This document shows positions 27,901 to 34,934 of a stretch of DNA of 64,000 bases, one piece after another. The stretch spans positions 62,001-126,000 of the forward strand of contig JAPVXR010000005.1 of assembly GCA_027214385.1 (NCBI GenBank). The letters run 5' to 3'. The translations under genes were made by a program, and so were the position numbers. Origin of the DNA: Cryomorphaceae bacterium 1068 (GTDB taxonomy: Bacteria > Bacteroidota > Bacteroidia > Flavobacteriales_D > Cryomorphaceae). The notes beneath the pieces were generated by a model. It saw only the letters and a program-made list of their open reading frames with translations. It was not told the DNA's origin and did not search any database. Every line of letters starts with the position of its first letter. Positions within the stretch are counted from its first letter, which is position 1.

Positions 27901-28175
27901 TTATTGAAATCAGATTGAAAGAAGGCGTTCCGATGAAACGCGCGATAATCGATGCGGGTGCGGTGCGAACTACGCCTATTCTGCTCACCACGGGAGCTGT
28001 AGTGATCGGAGCTTCTATTATTCTGTTCGACCCGATTTTCCAAGGATTGGCCATTTCATTGGTGGCAGGAGCCATAGTGTCCACCTTGTTAACCCTGATT
28101 GTGGTTCCACTTATTTACTACATGACGGAGTATAAAAAATGGGAAAAGATTCACGCCGAAATGAAAGGTGAGTAA
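24960..28175 (+). CDS. RND-family efflux permease (HAE-like)
   Basis: A 1071-residue inner-membrane pump with 12 helices and two large periplasmic loops. The proton-relay aspartates are present as Asp417-Asp418 in GIVVDDSIIIAEN, equivalent to Asp407-Asp408 of AcrB. The C-terminal half repeats the fold, with GVMVRNSVLLIDFIEIRL in place of the second helix-4-like motif. The family moves drugs, dyes or other amphipathic compounds, or metals, using the proton gradient. The lack of the metal-binding Met or Glu signature that I would expect of CusA favours hydrophobic substrates, but the substrate is unknown. The adjacent PII-like gene is unusual for pure drug pumps. Confidence 0.93.
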   Translation: MQEGISGKIANFFINSKLTILLMIGLMVIGVYSSTLIPREEEPQIVVPMADVMIGYPGANPQEVESRVIVPLEKVLANIKGVEHLHSSAMNGMGMIIVQFYVGEDVERSYVNLYDALMKNRHLFPEGVFEPIVKTRSIDDVPMLGLTLWSENYDDFEIREMAEELVTEIKKVEDVAITNIIGGRNRELRVVLDKDKMAESGIDALGIIEMIKANNYSSQSGRFNSGDEEFLVTTGQFLGSAEDVGNIVVGVHQNMPVYLNQIASVEDGPEVPATYVSFGYGSAQEAHANAPSEYPAVTISVAKVKGADAMKISEKILDRVEGLKLSLIPDDLNIEVSRNYGETASHKVSELLLHLGVAILAVTILVMFAMGWRGGLVVFFSVPLTFALTLFSYYMLGYTLNRITLFALVFVVGIVVDDSIIIAENMHRHFKMKRLPFKQAAIYAINEVGNPTILATFTVIAAILPMAFVSGMMGPYMSPMPIGASIAMILSLFVALTITPYLGYYLLREKDSQEHKEAEGMETGWIYRVYKKIEQPMLDSSSKRYIMLGITVVLLLGSVGMFFTKSVAVKMLPFDNKNEFQVVIDMPEGTTLERTAAVTKEIAQYLSTVPEIVNYQNYVGTSAPITFNGLVRHYDMRSTSNVADIQVNLLHKGERSDQSHDIAKRVRPEVQKIAARYGANVKIVEVPPGPPVLSTLVAEIYGPDYDGQIKVAQSVIDILDSTDAVVDIDWRVEAPQTEYRLVVDNEKAMLNGVAPAQVVGNITYVLGEHTVSNLYDENSSDPVGIVLALDDRDKTDLQAIQNLQVKGQAGNMVPMSSLVRIEENTLKHSIYRKDQKRVVYVMADMAGGLESPVYAILGMEEKLKEIKLPEGYTMNEMYMGQPEDEQNYTVKWDGEWQITLEVFRDLGAAFLVVIIVIYMLIVGWFQNFKTPLVMMVAIPLSLVGIVLGHWILGAFFTATSFIGMIALAGVMVRNSVLLIDFIEIRLKEGVPMKRAIIDAGAVRTTPILLTTGAVVIGASIILFDPIFQGLAISLVAGAIVSTLLTLIVVPLIYYMTEYKKWEKIHAEMKGE

Positions 28176-28194
28176 GCAATTAAAACCAAAGGAT

Positions 28195-28509
28195 ATGAAG
28201 TTTTTAGTCATCACAGCCATTAGCGCATACGAGACGGATGTAAAGCACATCCTCAAGAAGTGCAAGGTTCAAACCTTTTCCTTTCACGAAATAGCGGGTT
28301 ATAAAACCCACGAAGAGGCCGAGGAAGTTCCGCATTGGTTTGCGGGGGATGAGTCACATACCACACAGTCTGTTATGTTTTATGTTTTTGCTTCCGCAGA
28401 AATGGCTGATTGTGTTTTCAAGGAAGTAAATCACGCGAATTCCAAACAAGAATTTGAGTCAAAAATTCACCTTGTTTCACTCAATGTGGAGCAGTCAAAT
28501 ATCCAATAG
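28195..28509 (+). CDS. putative PII-like protein linked to RND pump
   Basis: I placed the start at the ATG at 28195, preceded by AAAGGAT; a GTG at 28168 inside the end of the pump gene is possible but weaker. The 104-residue soluble protein has a ferredoxin-like pattern: MKFLVITAISAYETDVKHIL, a loop with HEIAGYK, then VMFYVFASAEMADCVFKEV. This recalls small PII-like proteins (PII-NG/CutA-like) that sit in RND metal-efflux operons. Classical PII contacts are not recognisable, so the ligand and the partner are unknown. It overlaps the operon and is followed three bases later by the DUF2892 gene. Confidence 0.65.
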   Translation: MKFLVITAISAYETDVKHILKKCKVQTFSFHEIAGYKTHEEAEEVPHWFAGDESHTTQSVMFYVFASAEMADCVFKEVNHANSKQEFESKIHLVSLNVEQSNIQ

Positions 28510-28512
28510 ATC

Positions 28513-28716
28513 ATGATCAATCGAATCGTTCACGCCGTAGCTGGCAGTTTTATTCTGATAAGTTTAATTCTGGCCATTTCCGTTAATATCAATTGGCTTT
28601 GGTTTACCGCTTTTGTAGGAGCCAATTTGCTTCAATCTTCATTTACCCAATGGTGCTTGATGGAAAAGATTTTGAAGGGAATCGGAGTAAAAGATACACC
28701 AAGAGGAAGCCTGTAA
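28513..28716 (+). CDS. DUF2892-like small membrane protein
   Basis: A 67-residue protein with two membrane helices and a CLMEKILKGIGV tail, similar to the YgaP-type DUF2892 family. It is the last gene of the efflux operon, three bases after the PII-like gene. Its role is unknown. A rho-independent terminator lies about 90 bases downstream. Confidence 0.8.
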   Translation: MINRIVHAVAGSFILISLILAISVNINWLWFTAFVGANLLQSSFTQWCLMEKILKGIGVKDTPRGSL

Positions 28717-29085
28717 TCGTAAAAGAGTGCACTGACTAAACCCATTAAGATGAAGGGTGGAGCTTAAACTACTTTGAGATTTCCAGCATCATATTTCGAA
28801 GAGTACCTGTCTTTCCCATCGGAAGGGCAGGTTTTTTTTTGGAGTGATGAGGTCGGTGCCTTCGAGTGCTATCAAATCAAATTAATCTGCCACACTCCAC
28901 CTGATTCTTCCACTTTAGAAGGGGAATGATCTCTGAGAACCGATGATCATAAAGTTGATCGGAATCTTCCAGTCTTCCAATAATCTGTTGATGAAAATTA
29001 ATTTTATCAATCGACCTTTTTCTAAAATTCATATTTTACAGGCCTAATTGACTATAAACCATTATTAAACCTAATCATTACAACT
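28717..29085. other. intergenic region between efflux operon and aquaporin gene
   Basis: A 369-base gap holding the operon terminator at 28805-28840 and, further right, the promoter of aqpZ. No exact TAnnTTTG was found before aqpZ. No gene was seen. Confidence 0.5.
28805..28840 (+). terminator. rho-independent terminator of the RND operon
   Basis: A 12-base stem, ACCTGTCTTTCC pairing with GGAAGGGCAGGT through two G-T wobbles, has a CATC loop and is followed by a run of nine T. Confidence 0.85.
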
Positions 29086-29799
29086 ATGAAAAAGTTAGTA
29101 GCAGAGTTTATTGGAACTGGATGGCTCGTCTTGGGCGGTTGTGGAAGTGCTGTTTTGGCTGCGGGATATCCTGAGCTGGGAATTGGTTTTGCAGGAGTGG
29201 CTCTTGCCTTTGGTCTTACCGTGCTTACTATGGCATATGCCATCGGCCACATCTCAGGCTGTCATTTGAATCCTGCCGTTACCATCGGGCTTTGGTCGGG
29301 TGGACGTTTTCCCGCTAAAGACATTCCGGGATATATCATTGCTCAGGTTCTTGGAGGAATTGCGGGAGCAGGAATTCTTTACGTCATTGCTTCAGGTGCT
29401 CCCGGCTTCGAATTGGGTGGCTTTGCTGCCAATGGATATGGAGATCACTCTCCCGGTGGATACGGTATGGTGGCCGCACTTACCATTGAGATCGTCATGA
29501 CATTCTTCTTTTTGATGATTATTCTTGGTGCCACACATTCAAAGGCGCCTGTCGGCTTTGCCGGACTAGCGATTGGTTTGGGGCTTACGCTTATTCACTT
29601 GATTAGTATTCCCGTTACCAATACCTCTGTAAATCCTGCCAGAAGTACGAGCCAAGCACTTTTCGTCGGAGATTGGGCTACCGGCCAATTATGGCTCTTT
29701 TGGGTAGCACCAATAGTCGGAGCTGTGCTTGCCGGGCTAGTGTATAAGTTTATTTCTCCTGAGGCGGATGTCGCCCCGGATATTGAGGGACACGCATAA
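29086..29799 (+). CDS. aqpZ: aquaporin Z
   Basis: A 237-residue channel of the MIP family with six helices and both pore motifs intact: HLNPAVTIG around residues 62-70 and SVNPARSTS around 185-193. The residues around the pore, including the His after the third helix and the Arg of the second motif, fit an orthodox water channel rather than a glycerol channel. The gene is probably transcribed alone, with a terminator directly downstream. Confidence 0.95.
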   Translation: MKKLVAEFIGTGWLVLGGCGSAVLAAGYPELGIGFAGVALAFGLTVLTMAYAIGHISGCHLNPAVTIGLWSGGRFPAKDIPGYIIAQVLGGIAGAGILYVIASGAPGFELGGFAANGYGDHSPGGYGMVAALTIEIVMTFFFLMIILGATHSKAPVGFAGLAIGLGLTLIHLISIPVTNTSVNPARSTSQALFVGDWATGQLWLFWVAPIVGAVLAGLVYKFISPEADVAPDIEGHA

Positions 29800-29820
29800 G
29801 CTCAAGAGTGTTTTCTGTAC

Positions 29821-29852
29821 AAAGCTTGCTACGAAGGTGGCGAGCTTTTTTT
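29821..29852 (+). terminator. rho-independent terminator of aqpZ
   Basis: A 12-base stem AAAGCTTGCTAC with GTGGCGAGCTTT (wobbles in the middle), GAAG loop, T-rich end. It also lies just beyond the convergent gene to its right. Confidence 0.8.
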
Positions 29853-29856
29853 GTTT

Positions 29857-30267
29857 TCAGTAAAAAATCGTATTCCGAAAAATCAAAGCAGCCATTCCTG
29901 CCAGGAGGATGAGAACCACGGCGAAGGTTGCCATCACTCGCTGCTCAAATTTCCAATTTTTTATTAGTGGAATCTTTGCAGTGAACTTTTCCAAGTGCAG
30001 CATTAGTACGGAGTGGTTCGGTACTTCTTCTATTACATATCCATGTCGAATCAAAAGGGTTCGGGCTTTTAATGCATCGTATTGACCTACCTGCAATTCA
30101 GTACCTTCTAAAAAATCGGTCATGGCATAGTAGTAGCTTCTGACCATTTCTTCTTTGATAAAACAGTGAATTCCTCTTGATTCCAAAAATGCTCTGGCGA
30201 TATATGCCTCTCCAATGGCACCGAAGACTCCTATTGTGGTCGGTTTTCCATTAAGAGGTGTTCTCAT
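29857..30267 (-). CDS. DUF2007-like domain protein with C-terminal membrane helix
   Basis: A 136-residue protein. Residues 9-75 follow the DUF2007 pattern (AIGEAYIARAFLESRGIHCFI, LQVGQYDALKARTLL), ending in a charged linker and a single helix near residues 112-132. The family is thought to be involved in signalling without proof; tail anchoring puts the domain in the cytoplasm. It is 14 bases downstream of the GH16 gene, with which it may be co-transcribed. Confidence 0.72.
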   Translation of the reverse strand: MRTPLNGKPTTIGVFGAIGEAYIARAFLESRGIHCFIKEEMVRSYYYAMTDFLEGTELQVGQYDALKARTLLIRHGYVIEEVPNHSVLMLHLEKFTAKIPLIKNWKFEQRVMATFAVVLILLAGMAALIFRNTIFY

Positions 30268-30281
30268 GGGTAGATGGAGTT

Positions 30282-31904
30282 CTAATCAATTTTTACAAAA
30301 GGAACTGATTCGGCTGAATCATCACTTCGGTACATAGCCACATAAGAACCTGCAGGCAAATTATCCAATGAGATGATGGTTCTGGCACCTACTGTATTTT
30401 GCGAAAGCACCTTTACACCCGTAACCGAGAATATTTCGATCACGGCTTGATCTGTGATGGAGGACTCCACCATTAGTACATCTTGAGCAGGATTAGGGTA
30501 GATCTTCAATTGAATGCCTTCTGCATTGCGCGTGGAAGTAGGATTTCCCTCTTGGTACACTCGAATGTAGTCCAGTATCATTTCACTCTCTTGAAAAGAC
30601 GAACTCACGTTTTCTTCCATGGCAATATTTAGCAAAATGTATTGATCTTCCGTATAAGGCCAAGTTTCAGGGTTTTGATCTTCAGGGGCATATACGTAGT
30701 AGACGGATCCATCCAGGCTGAATTTAATAGCTTCCGGGGACCACTCCATTTCATAGAGGTGATAGTCTTGGGAAACATTCTCGTCAAAAATCGTTGCGTG
30801 ATTTTCGGTAGCTCCATATGATGAAGGCGTGTGCAACGCTGCAGAAACAATGTTTTGATTGTAGCCCCAATGTTCCATAATATCGATTTCACCGCATTCG
30901 GGCCATCCTGTTGTTCCAAATTCATCAGCCCAGTAGCCGCCTTCTTCAGCAATATTTTTTCCCAACATCCAGATGGCAGGCCATGTTCCTCCTCCTTCCG
31001 GTAAAATGGCTCTCGCAACTACCCGGCCGTAGGTGAAGGCGAATTTCGAATTTAATCTAGCTGAAGTGAATTCCCTAGTTAACCCTTGATCAGTAAACGT
31101 TTCTCGTTTGGCTGCGATATGAAGATTTCCATCGGTTACATAAGAATTTTCAATGCGATCCGTGTAGTGTTGCGATTCGCCGTTAAACCAACCCCAACTA
31201 TTGGGAAGAAGTGTTTGATGATGCCAATTTGCAGGGTTCACCACACCGTCCATTTCAAATTCATCTGACCAAACCAAGTTGTTGTAGATGGATGTGGTTG
31301 GATTCGCATCGGGGTCCAAAACCCCATCATATGAAAAATCATCAATGTAAGCGGTGACGAGATCGTTGTTTGCCTCTCCATTGATTTGGATCAATACTCG
31401 ATTTAAGTCGAATCGCTCAATTGGTGGGGGGGAAGCACTATTCTGGTTGTTGAACTCGTTAGTCGAAAAGTCAAAACTCAATTCTTGCCATTGGTCCAAC
31501 TCAATGCTTTTGACAATTTCTGTTTGTGTAACCCATGCTTGAGCCAAATTGGCATTTTGAAGCTTAAAAGCAATTTGATTGGGCTGTTCTCCTGTTATGC
31601 TGGAGGAGGAAACATATATTTTTAGTGTAAAGGTGCTGTTCTCAGTCAAGTCGAAATTTAGTGGAGCATCAACTCTAAAGTATGAGTAATCGTCCCCATA
31701 GTCAATGTATTCCAGCACTCCCGATGAGGTATTGATTCCCGATGGAAAAGGGTTGGAAACATTCTCATTTACAACAGCTATGTCGCCAAACCATTCCAAG
31801 CCCTCAGAAGGAGATTCGAAGTCATCCGTCAGCTCAATTGTTTGAGCGATTGATGAAAATTTAAGAAGAATAAAAATCGCACTTACTATTATAGAAAATT
31901 TCAT
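30282..31904 (-). CDS. secreted GH16 beta-glucanase (laminarinase-like) with T9SS sorting domain
   Basis: I set the start at 31904 (signal peptide, cleavage near SSIAQ); the frame is open to 31934. The 540-residue protein has an N-terminal carbohydrate-binding-like beta sandwich (about residues 20-205), a GH16 catalytic domain with the signature GEIDIMEHWG (nucleophile Glu339, acid/base Glu344, Asp341) and a C-terminal T9SS type A sorting domain with IYPNPAQ. GH16 of this type cleave beta-1,3 or beta-1,3/1,4 glucans; algal laminarin is the likely substrate. No SusC/D genes are nearby, so this is not a complete utilisation locus. Confidence 0.92.
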   Translation of the reverse strand: MKFSIIVSAIFILLKFSSIAQTIELTDDFESPSEGLEWFGDIAVVNENVSNPFPSGINTSSGVLEYIDYGDDYSYFRVDAPLNFDLTENSTFTLKIYVSSSSITGEQPNQIAFKLQNANLAQAWVTQTEIVKSIELDQWQELSFDFSTNEFNNQNSASPPPIERFDLNRVLIQINGEANNDLVTAYIDDFSYDGVLDPDANPTTSIYNNLVWSDEFEMDGVVNPANWHHQTLLPNSWGWFNGESQHYTDRIENSYVTDGNLHIAAKRETFTDQGLTREFTSARLNSKFAFTYGRVVARAILPEGGGTWPAIWMLGKNIAEEGGYWADEFGTTGWPECGEIDIMEHWGYNQNIVSAALHTPSSYGATENHATIFDENVSQDYHLYEMEWSPEAIKFSLDGSVYYVYAPEDQNPETWPYTEDQYILLNIAMEENVSSSFQESEMILDYIRVYQEGNPTSTRNAEGIQLKIYPNPAQDVLMVESSITDQAVIEIFSVTGVKVLSQNTVGARTIISLDNLPAGSYVAMYRSDDSAESVPFVKID

Positions 31905-31948
31905 CTGCACTGATTTAAATAGGAAAATACCCATCGGTGTAAGGAATA

Positions 31949-31956
31949 CAAATATA
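31949..31956 (-). promoter_or_regulatory. -7 element of the GH16 gene
   Basis: CAAATATA on the plus strand reads TATATTTG on the minus strand, an exact TAnnTTTG match about 45 bases before the GH16 start. No convincing -33 element. Confidence 0.4.
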
Positions 31957-31988
31957 TACCTGCAATACCTAACATCCTTGTGACACTT

Positions 31989-31996
31989 TATGTTTG
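31989..31996 (+). promoter_or_regulatory. -7 element of the 32046-32387 gene
   Basis: TATGTTTG matches TAnnTTTG exactly, 50 bases before the start of the divergent gene and 33 bases from the -7 element of the GH16 gene. No -33 element is apparent. Confidence 0.4.
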
Positions 31997-32045
31997 CGAT
32001 ATGGAAAAACGTTAGATTCGCCCTCTAAAACCGAATCAGACAAGC

Positions 32046-32387
32046 ATGGCTTACGGAGATACTCTTAATCGCGGCGCAATAAGTGTTGTGCCAAAACAAG
32101 CATACCACGATTGGGCAAATGCCGTACTACCCGATGAGGAGCCCACACAGCCCTCTGAGAAGGATGAAGCCACCATATATTTGGTGGAGGGAAATTGGAA
32201 AAACATAGACGAGCCGCTTATTAAGCATTGGGAGGACATCTTCGCCAACGAACTATTTTTAACCACTACTGACGAAGATCATTGGCCCGATGAAATAGAT
32301 CTCGAGATGTTTAAAGAATGGTTTTCTTATTCCATCGGGTCTATCCTCATCGATTTAGAAGAGGGGGAATTAGGCAGCGAGGACTAA
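32046..32387 (+). CDS. small acidic protein of unknown function
   Basis: A 113-residue, strongly acidic cytoplasmic protein with many Trp residues (DWANAV, EGNWKNID, KHWEDIF, EMFKEWFSYSIG). There is no signal peptide and no membrane segment. I do not recognise the family, but the codon use looks ordinary and the ATG is preceded by a promoter-like element, so it is probably real. It ends 24 bases from the convergent sensor gene. Confidence 0.7.
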   Translation: MAYGDTLNRGAISVVPKQAYHDWANAVLPDEEPTQPSEKDEATIYLVEGNWKNIDEPLIKHWEDIFANELFLTTTDEDHWPDEIDLEMFKEWFSYSIGSILIDLEEGELGSED

Positions 32388-32411
32388 CCTGAAAAGTTTG
32401 AATTGCACGAT

Positions 32412-33557
32412 CTAAACAATCGTTTTTGATTGTGAAAGCATTTTTTGGAAATCAACTTTTTTCTTTGAGTAAGTCTTATTGAGCTGTTTGGTGAACTTCT
32501 CGAGTTCTTCCGATACTGTTTTCACATAAGACTTAAAATTATCGTTTTCCTCTTGAGACATTTTGTCTTTTTCGAATATATCGATCAGGCCCAGGAGGTT
32601 GCTCACCGGTTTTCTCAAACCGTGTGAGATATCAAAAGCGATACCCTCCAATGTGAGCTGGTATTCTTTCAGGTAATTGATATTCTCAAAAACACCGTAC
32701 CATTCGGTCACGTTTTTATGCCTTTTAGGAACAGCTGTTCCGCGAAACCAATGGCTTCCTTCATTAGAGACCAATCTGAATTCTTTGACCCAAGGCTGAA
32801 AGTCGCGAATGGCTGCACCGATGCTATTTTGAAAAGACTTCCTGTCATCGGGATGAACCAAGTCTGATACAATGAATGGATCTTCCCGCAGTTGCTTTGG
32901 CTTTAGAGCCGGGTGAAGAGTCGAAATTCCTGCGCTGATAAATGAGAACTCGTACCGATTCTGACCATGGTGGTAGTCCAATTGAAAAATAGCTCCTGGC
33001 ACATGGTCGGTCAGGTATCTAAGTCGCTCTTGGTCAAACTCAATTTGTTTGCTTTGGGCAATGAGTTGTTTTCGCTTCTCTAAAGATCGGATTACGCGTT
33101 TGGCAATTAGCTTGATGGCTCTGTTTTTTTCTTCACTGAGCTCGCGCTCTTGATGGTCCAGCAAGCAAATAGTACCTATCGCAGAGCCAGTTGGTGTTAT
33201 CAAAGGTGTACCCGTATAAAACCTAATATGGGGCTCTCCTTTTACGTATTTATTCGACTTAAATTGATCGTCTTCAGCGGCATTTTTAACTGTAAACAAA
33301 TCTCCTTTTGATTTCAACGTTTCGATACAAAAAGAGTCGGCCAGGGCTATTGATTCCATATCAGTTCCTGTTCGGGCGACAAAATACTGTTGATCTCCGT
33401 CTGAGAGCGTGATCAAAGCAATTGGAGTTTCGCAGACTACTGCTAGAATCTCGACCAGTTCGTTTAGCTCCTCATCTTGTTCATTATTGGTGAGGCCATA
33501 TTTTCGGATTTCTACAGAAGGATCGTCTGTTGGATTCAAGGGAAGGGCAGATGGCAT
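32412..33557 (-). CDS. GAF-PAS-HisKA sensor protein lacking an ATPase domain
   Basis: A 381-residue cytoplasmic protein. Residues 18-160 form a GAF domain (ALITLSDGDQQYF, IGTICLLDHQ), 185-300 a PAS domain (VPGAIFQLDY through the GVFENINYL region), and the C-terminus a HisKA-like helix pair with phospho-acceptor His in FDISHGLRKPVSNLLG. The protein ends about 60 residues later, without any N, G1 or G2 box of a histidine-kinase ATPase domain. It may be a degenerate kinase or a phospho-acceptor served by another kinase. No response regulator is adjacent. Confidence 0.82.
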   Translation of the reverse strand: MPSALPLNPTDDPSVEIRKYGLTNNEQDEELNELVEILAVVCETPIALITLSDGDQQYFVARTGTDMESIALADSFCIETLKSKGDLFTVKNAAEDDQFKSNKYVKGEPHIRFYTGTPLITPTGSAIGTICLLDHQERELSEEKNRAIKLIAKRVIRSLEKRKQLIAQSKQIEFDQERLRYLTDHVPGAIFQLDYHHGQNRYEFSFISAGISTLHPALKPKQLREDPFIVSDLVHPDDRKSFQNSIGAAIRDFQPWVKEFRLVSNEGSHWFRGTAVPKRHKNVTEWYGVFENINYLKEYQLTLEGIAFDISHGLRKPVSNLLGLIDIFEKDKMSQEENDNFKSYVKTVSEELEKFTKQLNKTYSKKKVDFQKMLSQSKTIV

Positions 33558-33808
33558 AATATATTTTACCGATAAGGTTTATTTTCAGAAGGTATTACGA
33601 AAACTCTTAAAACAAGGTTTGGTTCATGACGGGACTTGTAGAATGTTGTACTCCTTTTTATTTGTAAGGACATGTTTAGATGATTAGACTTGTAATACCT
33701 TTCCACACGGTATATGAGGTACTTTTAATTCTATAACAAAGAATTAGTGCGGATATCGTGGAACTAAATTTCCCTAAAACAGGTAAAGGTTTTGTAAGTA
33801 GCTCACAC

Positions 33809-34921
33809 ATGAAAAGCACCAAACAGATAGCCTTATCAATAGCTTTCAGCCTCTTTGCCATTTTAAACGTCAGAGCCCAGGAAGCACCAAACATTTCCGA
33901 GCAATTCTTTTCAGACGGTTCCCGCTTGGACTCTCTCGTTAAAAACCACTTTGATGCAATGGATGAATCCTCTCGTGTTGCTCAAATGATTGTAACGTCT
34001 GCGGGTGATTTAGGAAAGTCCGATCAAAAAGTTTATCAATTGGCTCGGGACAATGAGATCGGAGGAGTCGTTTTTCTCAAGGGAACCAAACAACACCATA
34101 AAGCAATGATCGATAGCCTCAATGCTATTTCCAGTTCAAAAGGATATGCGCCTTTGGTCTTTTCGATTGATGCCGAACCGAGCCTTTTCAATGGTCGCTT
34201 ATCGGGATTTGATCCCGTGATGAATACTATCGATATCAAAACGGAGGAAGCTTCTGATTCTATTGCCGCGTTAATCAGCGGACATTTGCAAGAAGTCGGC
34301 TTTCACCACAATTTTGCTCCGGTGTGCGATTTGAGTCCGCAGAATGAGGCCATCAAAAACCGCAGCTATGGAAACGATCGCAACCAAGTTGTTGCCTTGA
34401 GCAAAGCCTTTATCGAATCAAGTCAAGAAATGGGAATTGTGGCCACCGCTAAGCACTTTCCCGGACACGGACTGGTAACCGGTGACACACACAAGAAATC
34501 TGTCTACATCGATGGCGAATTAAGAGAACTGGACGTTTATCCTCCGCTTATCGAAGCAGGGGTTATTTCAGTTATGGTCGCTCATATTACGGTAAGAAAC
34601 AACAACAAGTATGGTACAGATGGCTTACCGTCAAGTTGCTCTCGTACAATTGTAAATGACTTGCTGAAAGAGGAACTCGGTTATGAAGGTTTGATCGTAA
34701 CTGACGCACTCAATATCATGAAAGCCGTTACCATTATTGACAATGCTCCGCTTTTGGCTTCCAAAGCAGGCTGCGATGTACTGCTGATGCCGATAGACGA
34801 AAAGGAAACCATTGACTCGATTTTAGCTGAAATGGAAAAGGATGCCGATTACAAAAAGCAAGTGCATGAATCAGTGAAGAAGATTCTGAGGTTGAAGATC
34901 TGTTTGGGTTTATTGGAATAA
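33809..34921 (+). CDS. secreted GH3 glycosidase (NagZ-like)
   Basis: I placed the start at 33809, giving a signal peptide with cleavage near NVRAQ; the frame is open to 33758. The 370-residue protein is a single-domain GH3 with KHFPGHG near residue 217, followed by DTHKKS, and the catalytic Asp in GLIVTDALNIM. The short form lacking the second GH3 domain fits beta-N-acetylhexosaminidase NagZ of peptidoglycan recycling, but the export signal would place it in the periplasm. It is separate from the flanking genes. Confidence 0.88.
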   Translation: MKSTKQIALSIAFSLFAILNVRAQEAPNISEQFFSDGSRLDSLVKNHFDAMDESSRVAQMIVTSAGDLGKSDQKVYQLARDNEIGGVVFLKGTKQHHKAMIDSLNAISSSKGYAPLVFSIDAEPSLFNGRLSGFDPVMNTIDIKTEEASDSIAALISGHLQEVGFHHNFAPVCDLSPQNEAIKNRSYGNDRNQVVALSKAFIESSQEMGIVATAKHFPGHGLVTGDTHKKSVYIDGELRELDVYPPLIEAGVISVMVAHITVRNNNKYGTDGLPSSCSRTIVNDLLKEELGYEGLIVTDALNIMKAVTIIDNAPLLASKAGCDVLLMPIDEKETIDSILAEMEKDADYKKQVHESVKKILRLKICLGLLE

Positions 34922-34934
34922 TGAGAATAAGGCC

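Noticed and set aside
28955-28968. TTGATCGGAATCTT, a partial FNR-like site upstream of aqpZ
   Set aside because: Only one arm is intact and no -7 element lies at the expected distance.
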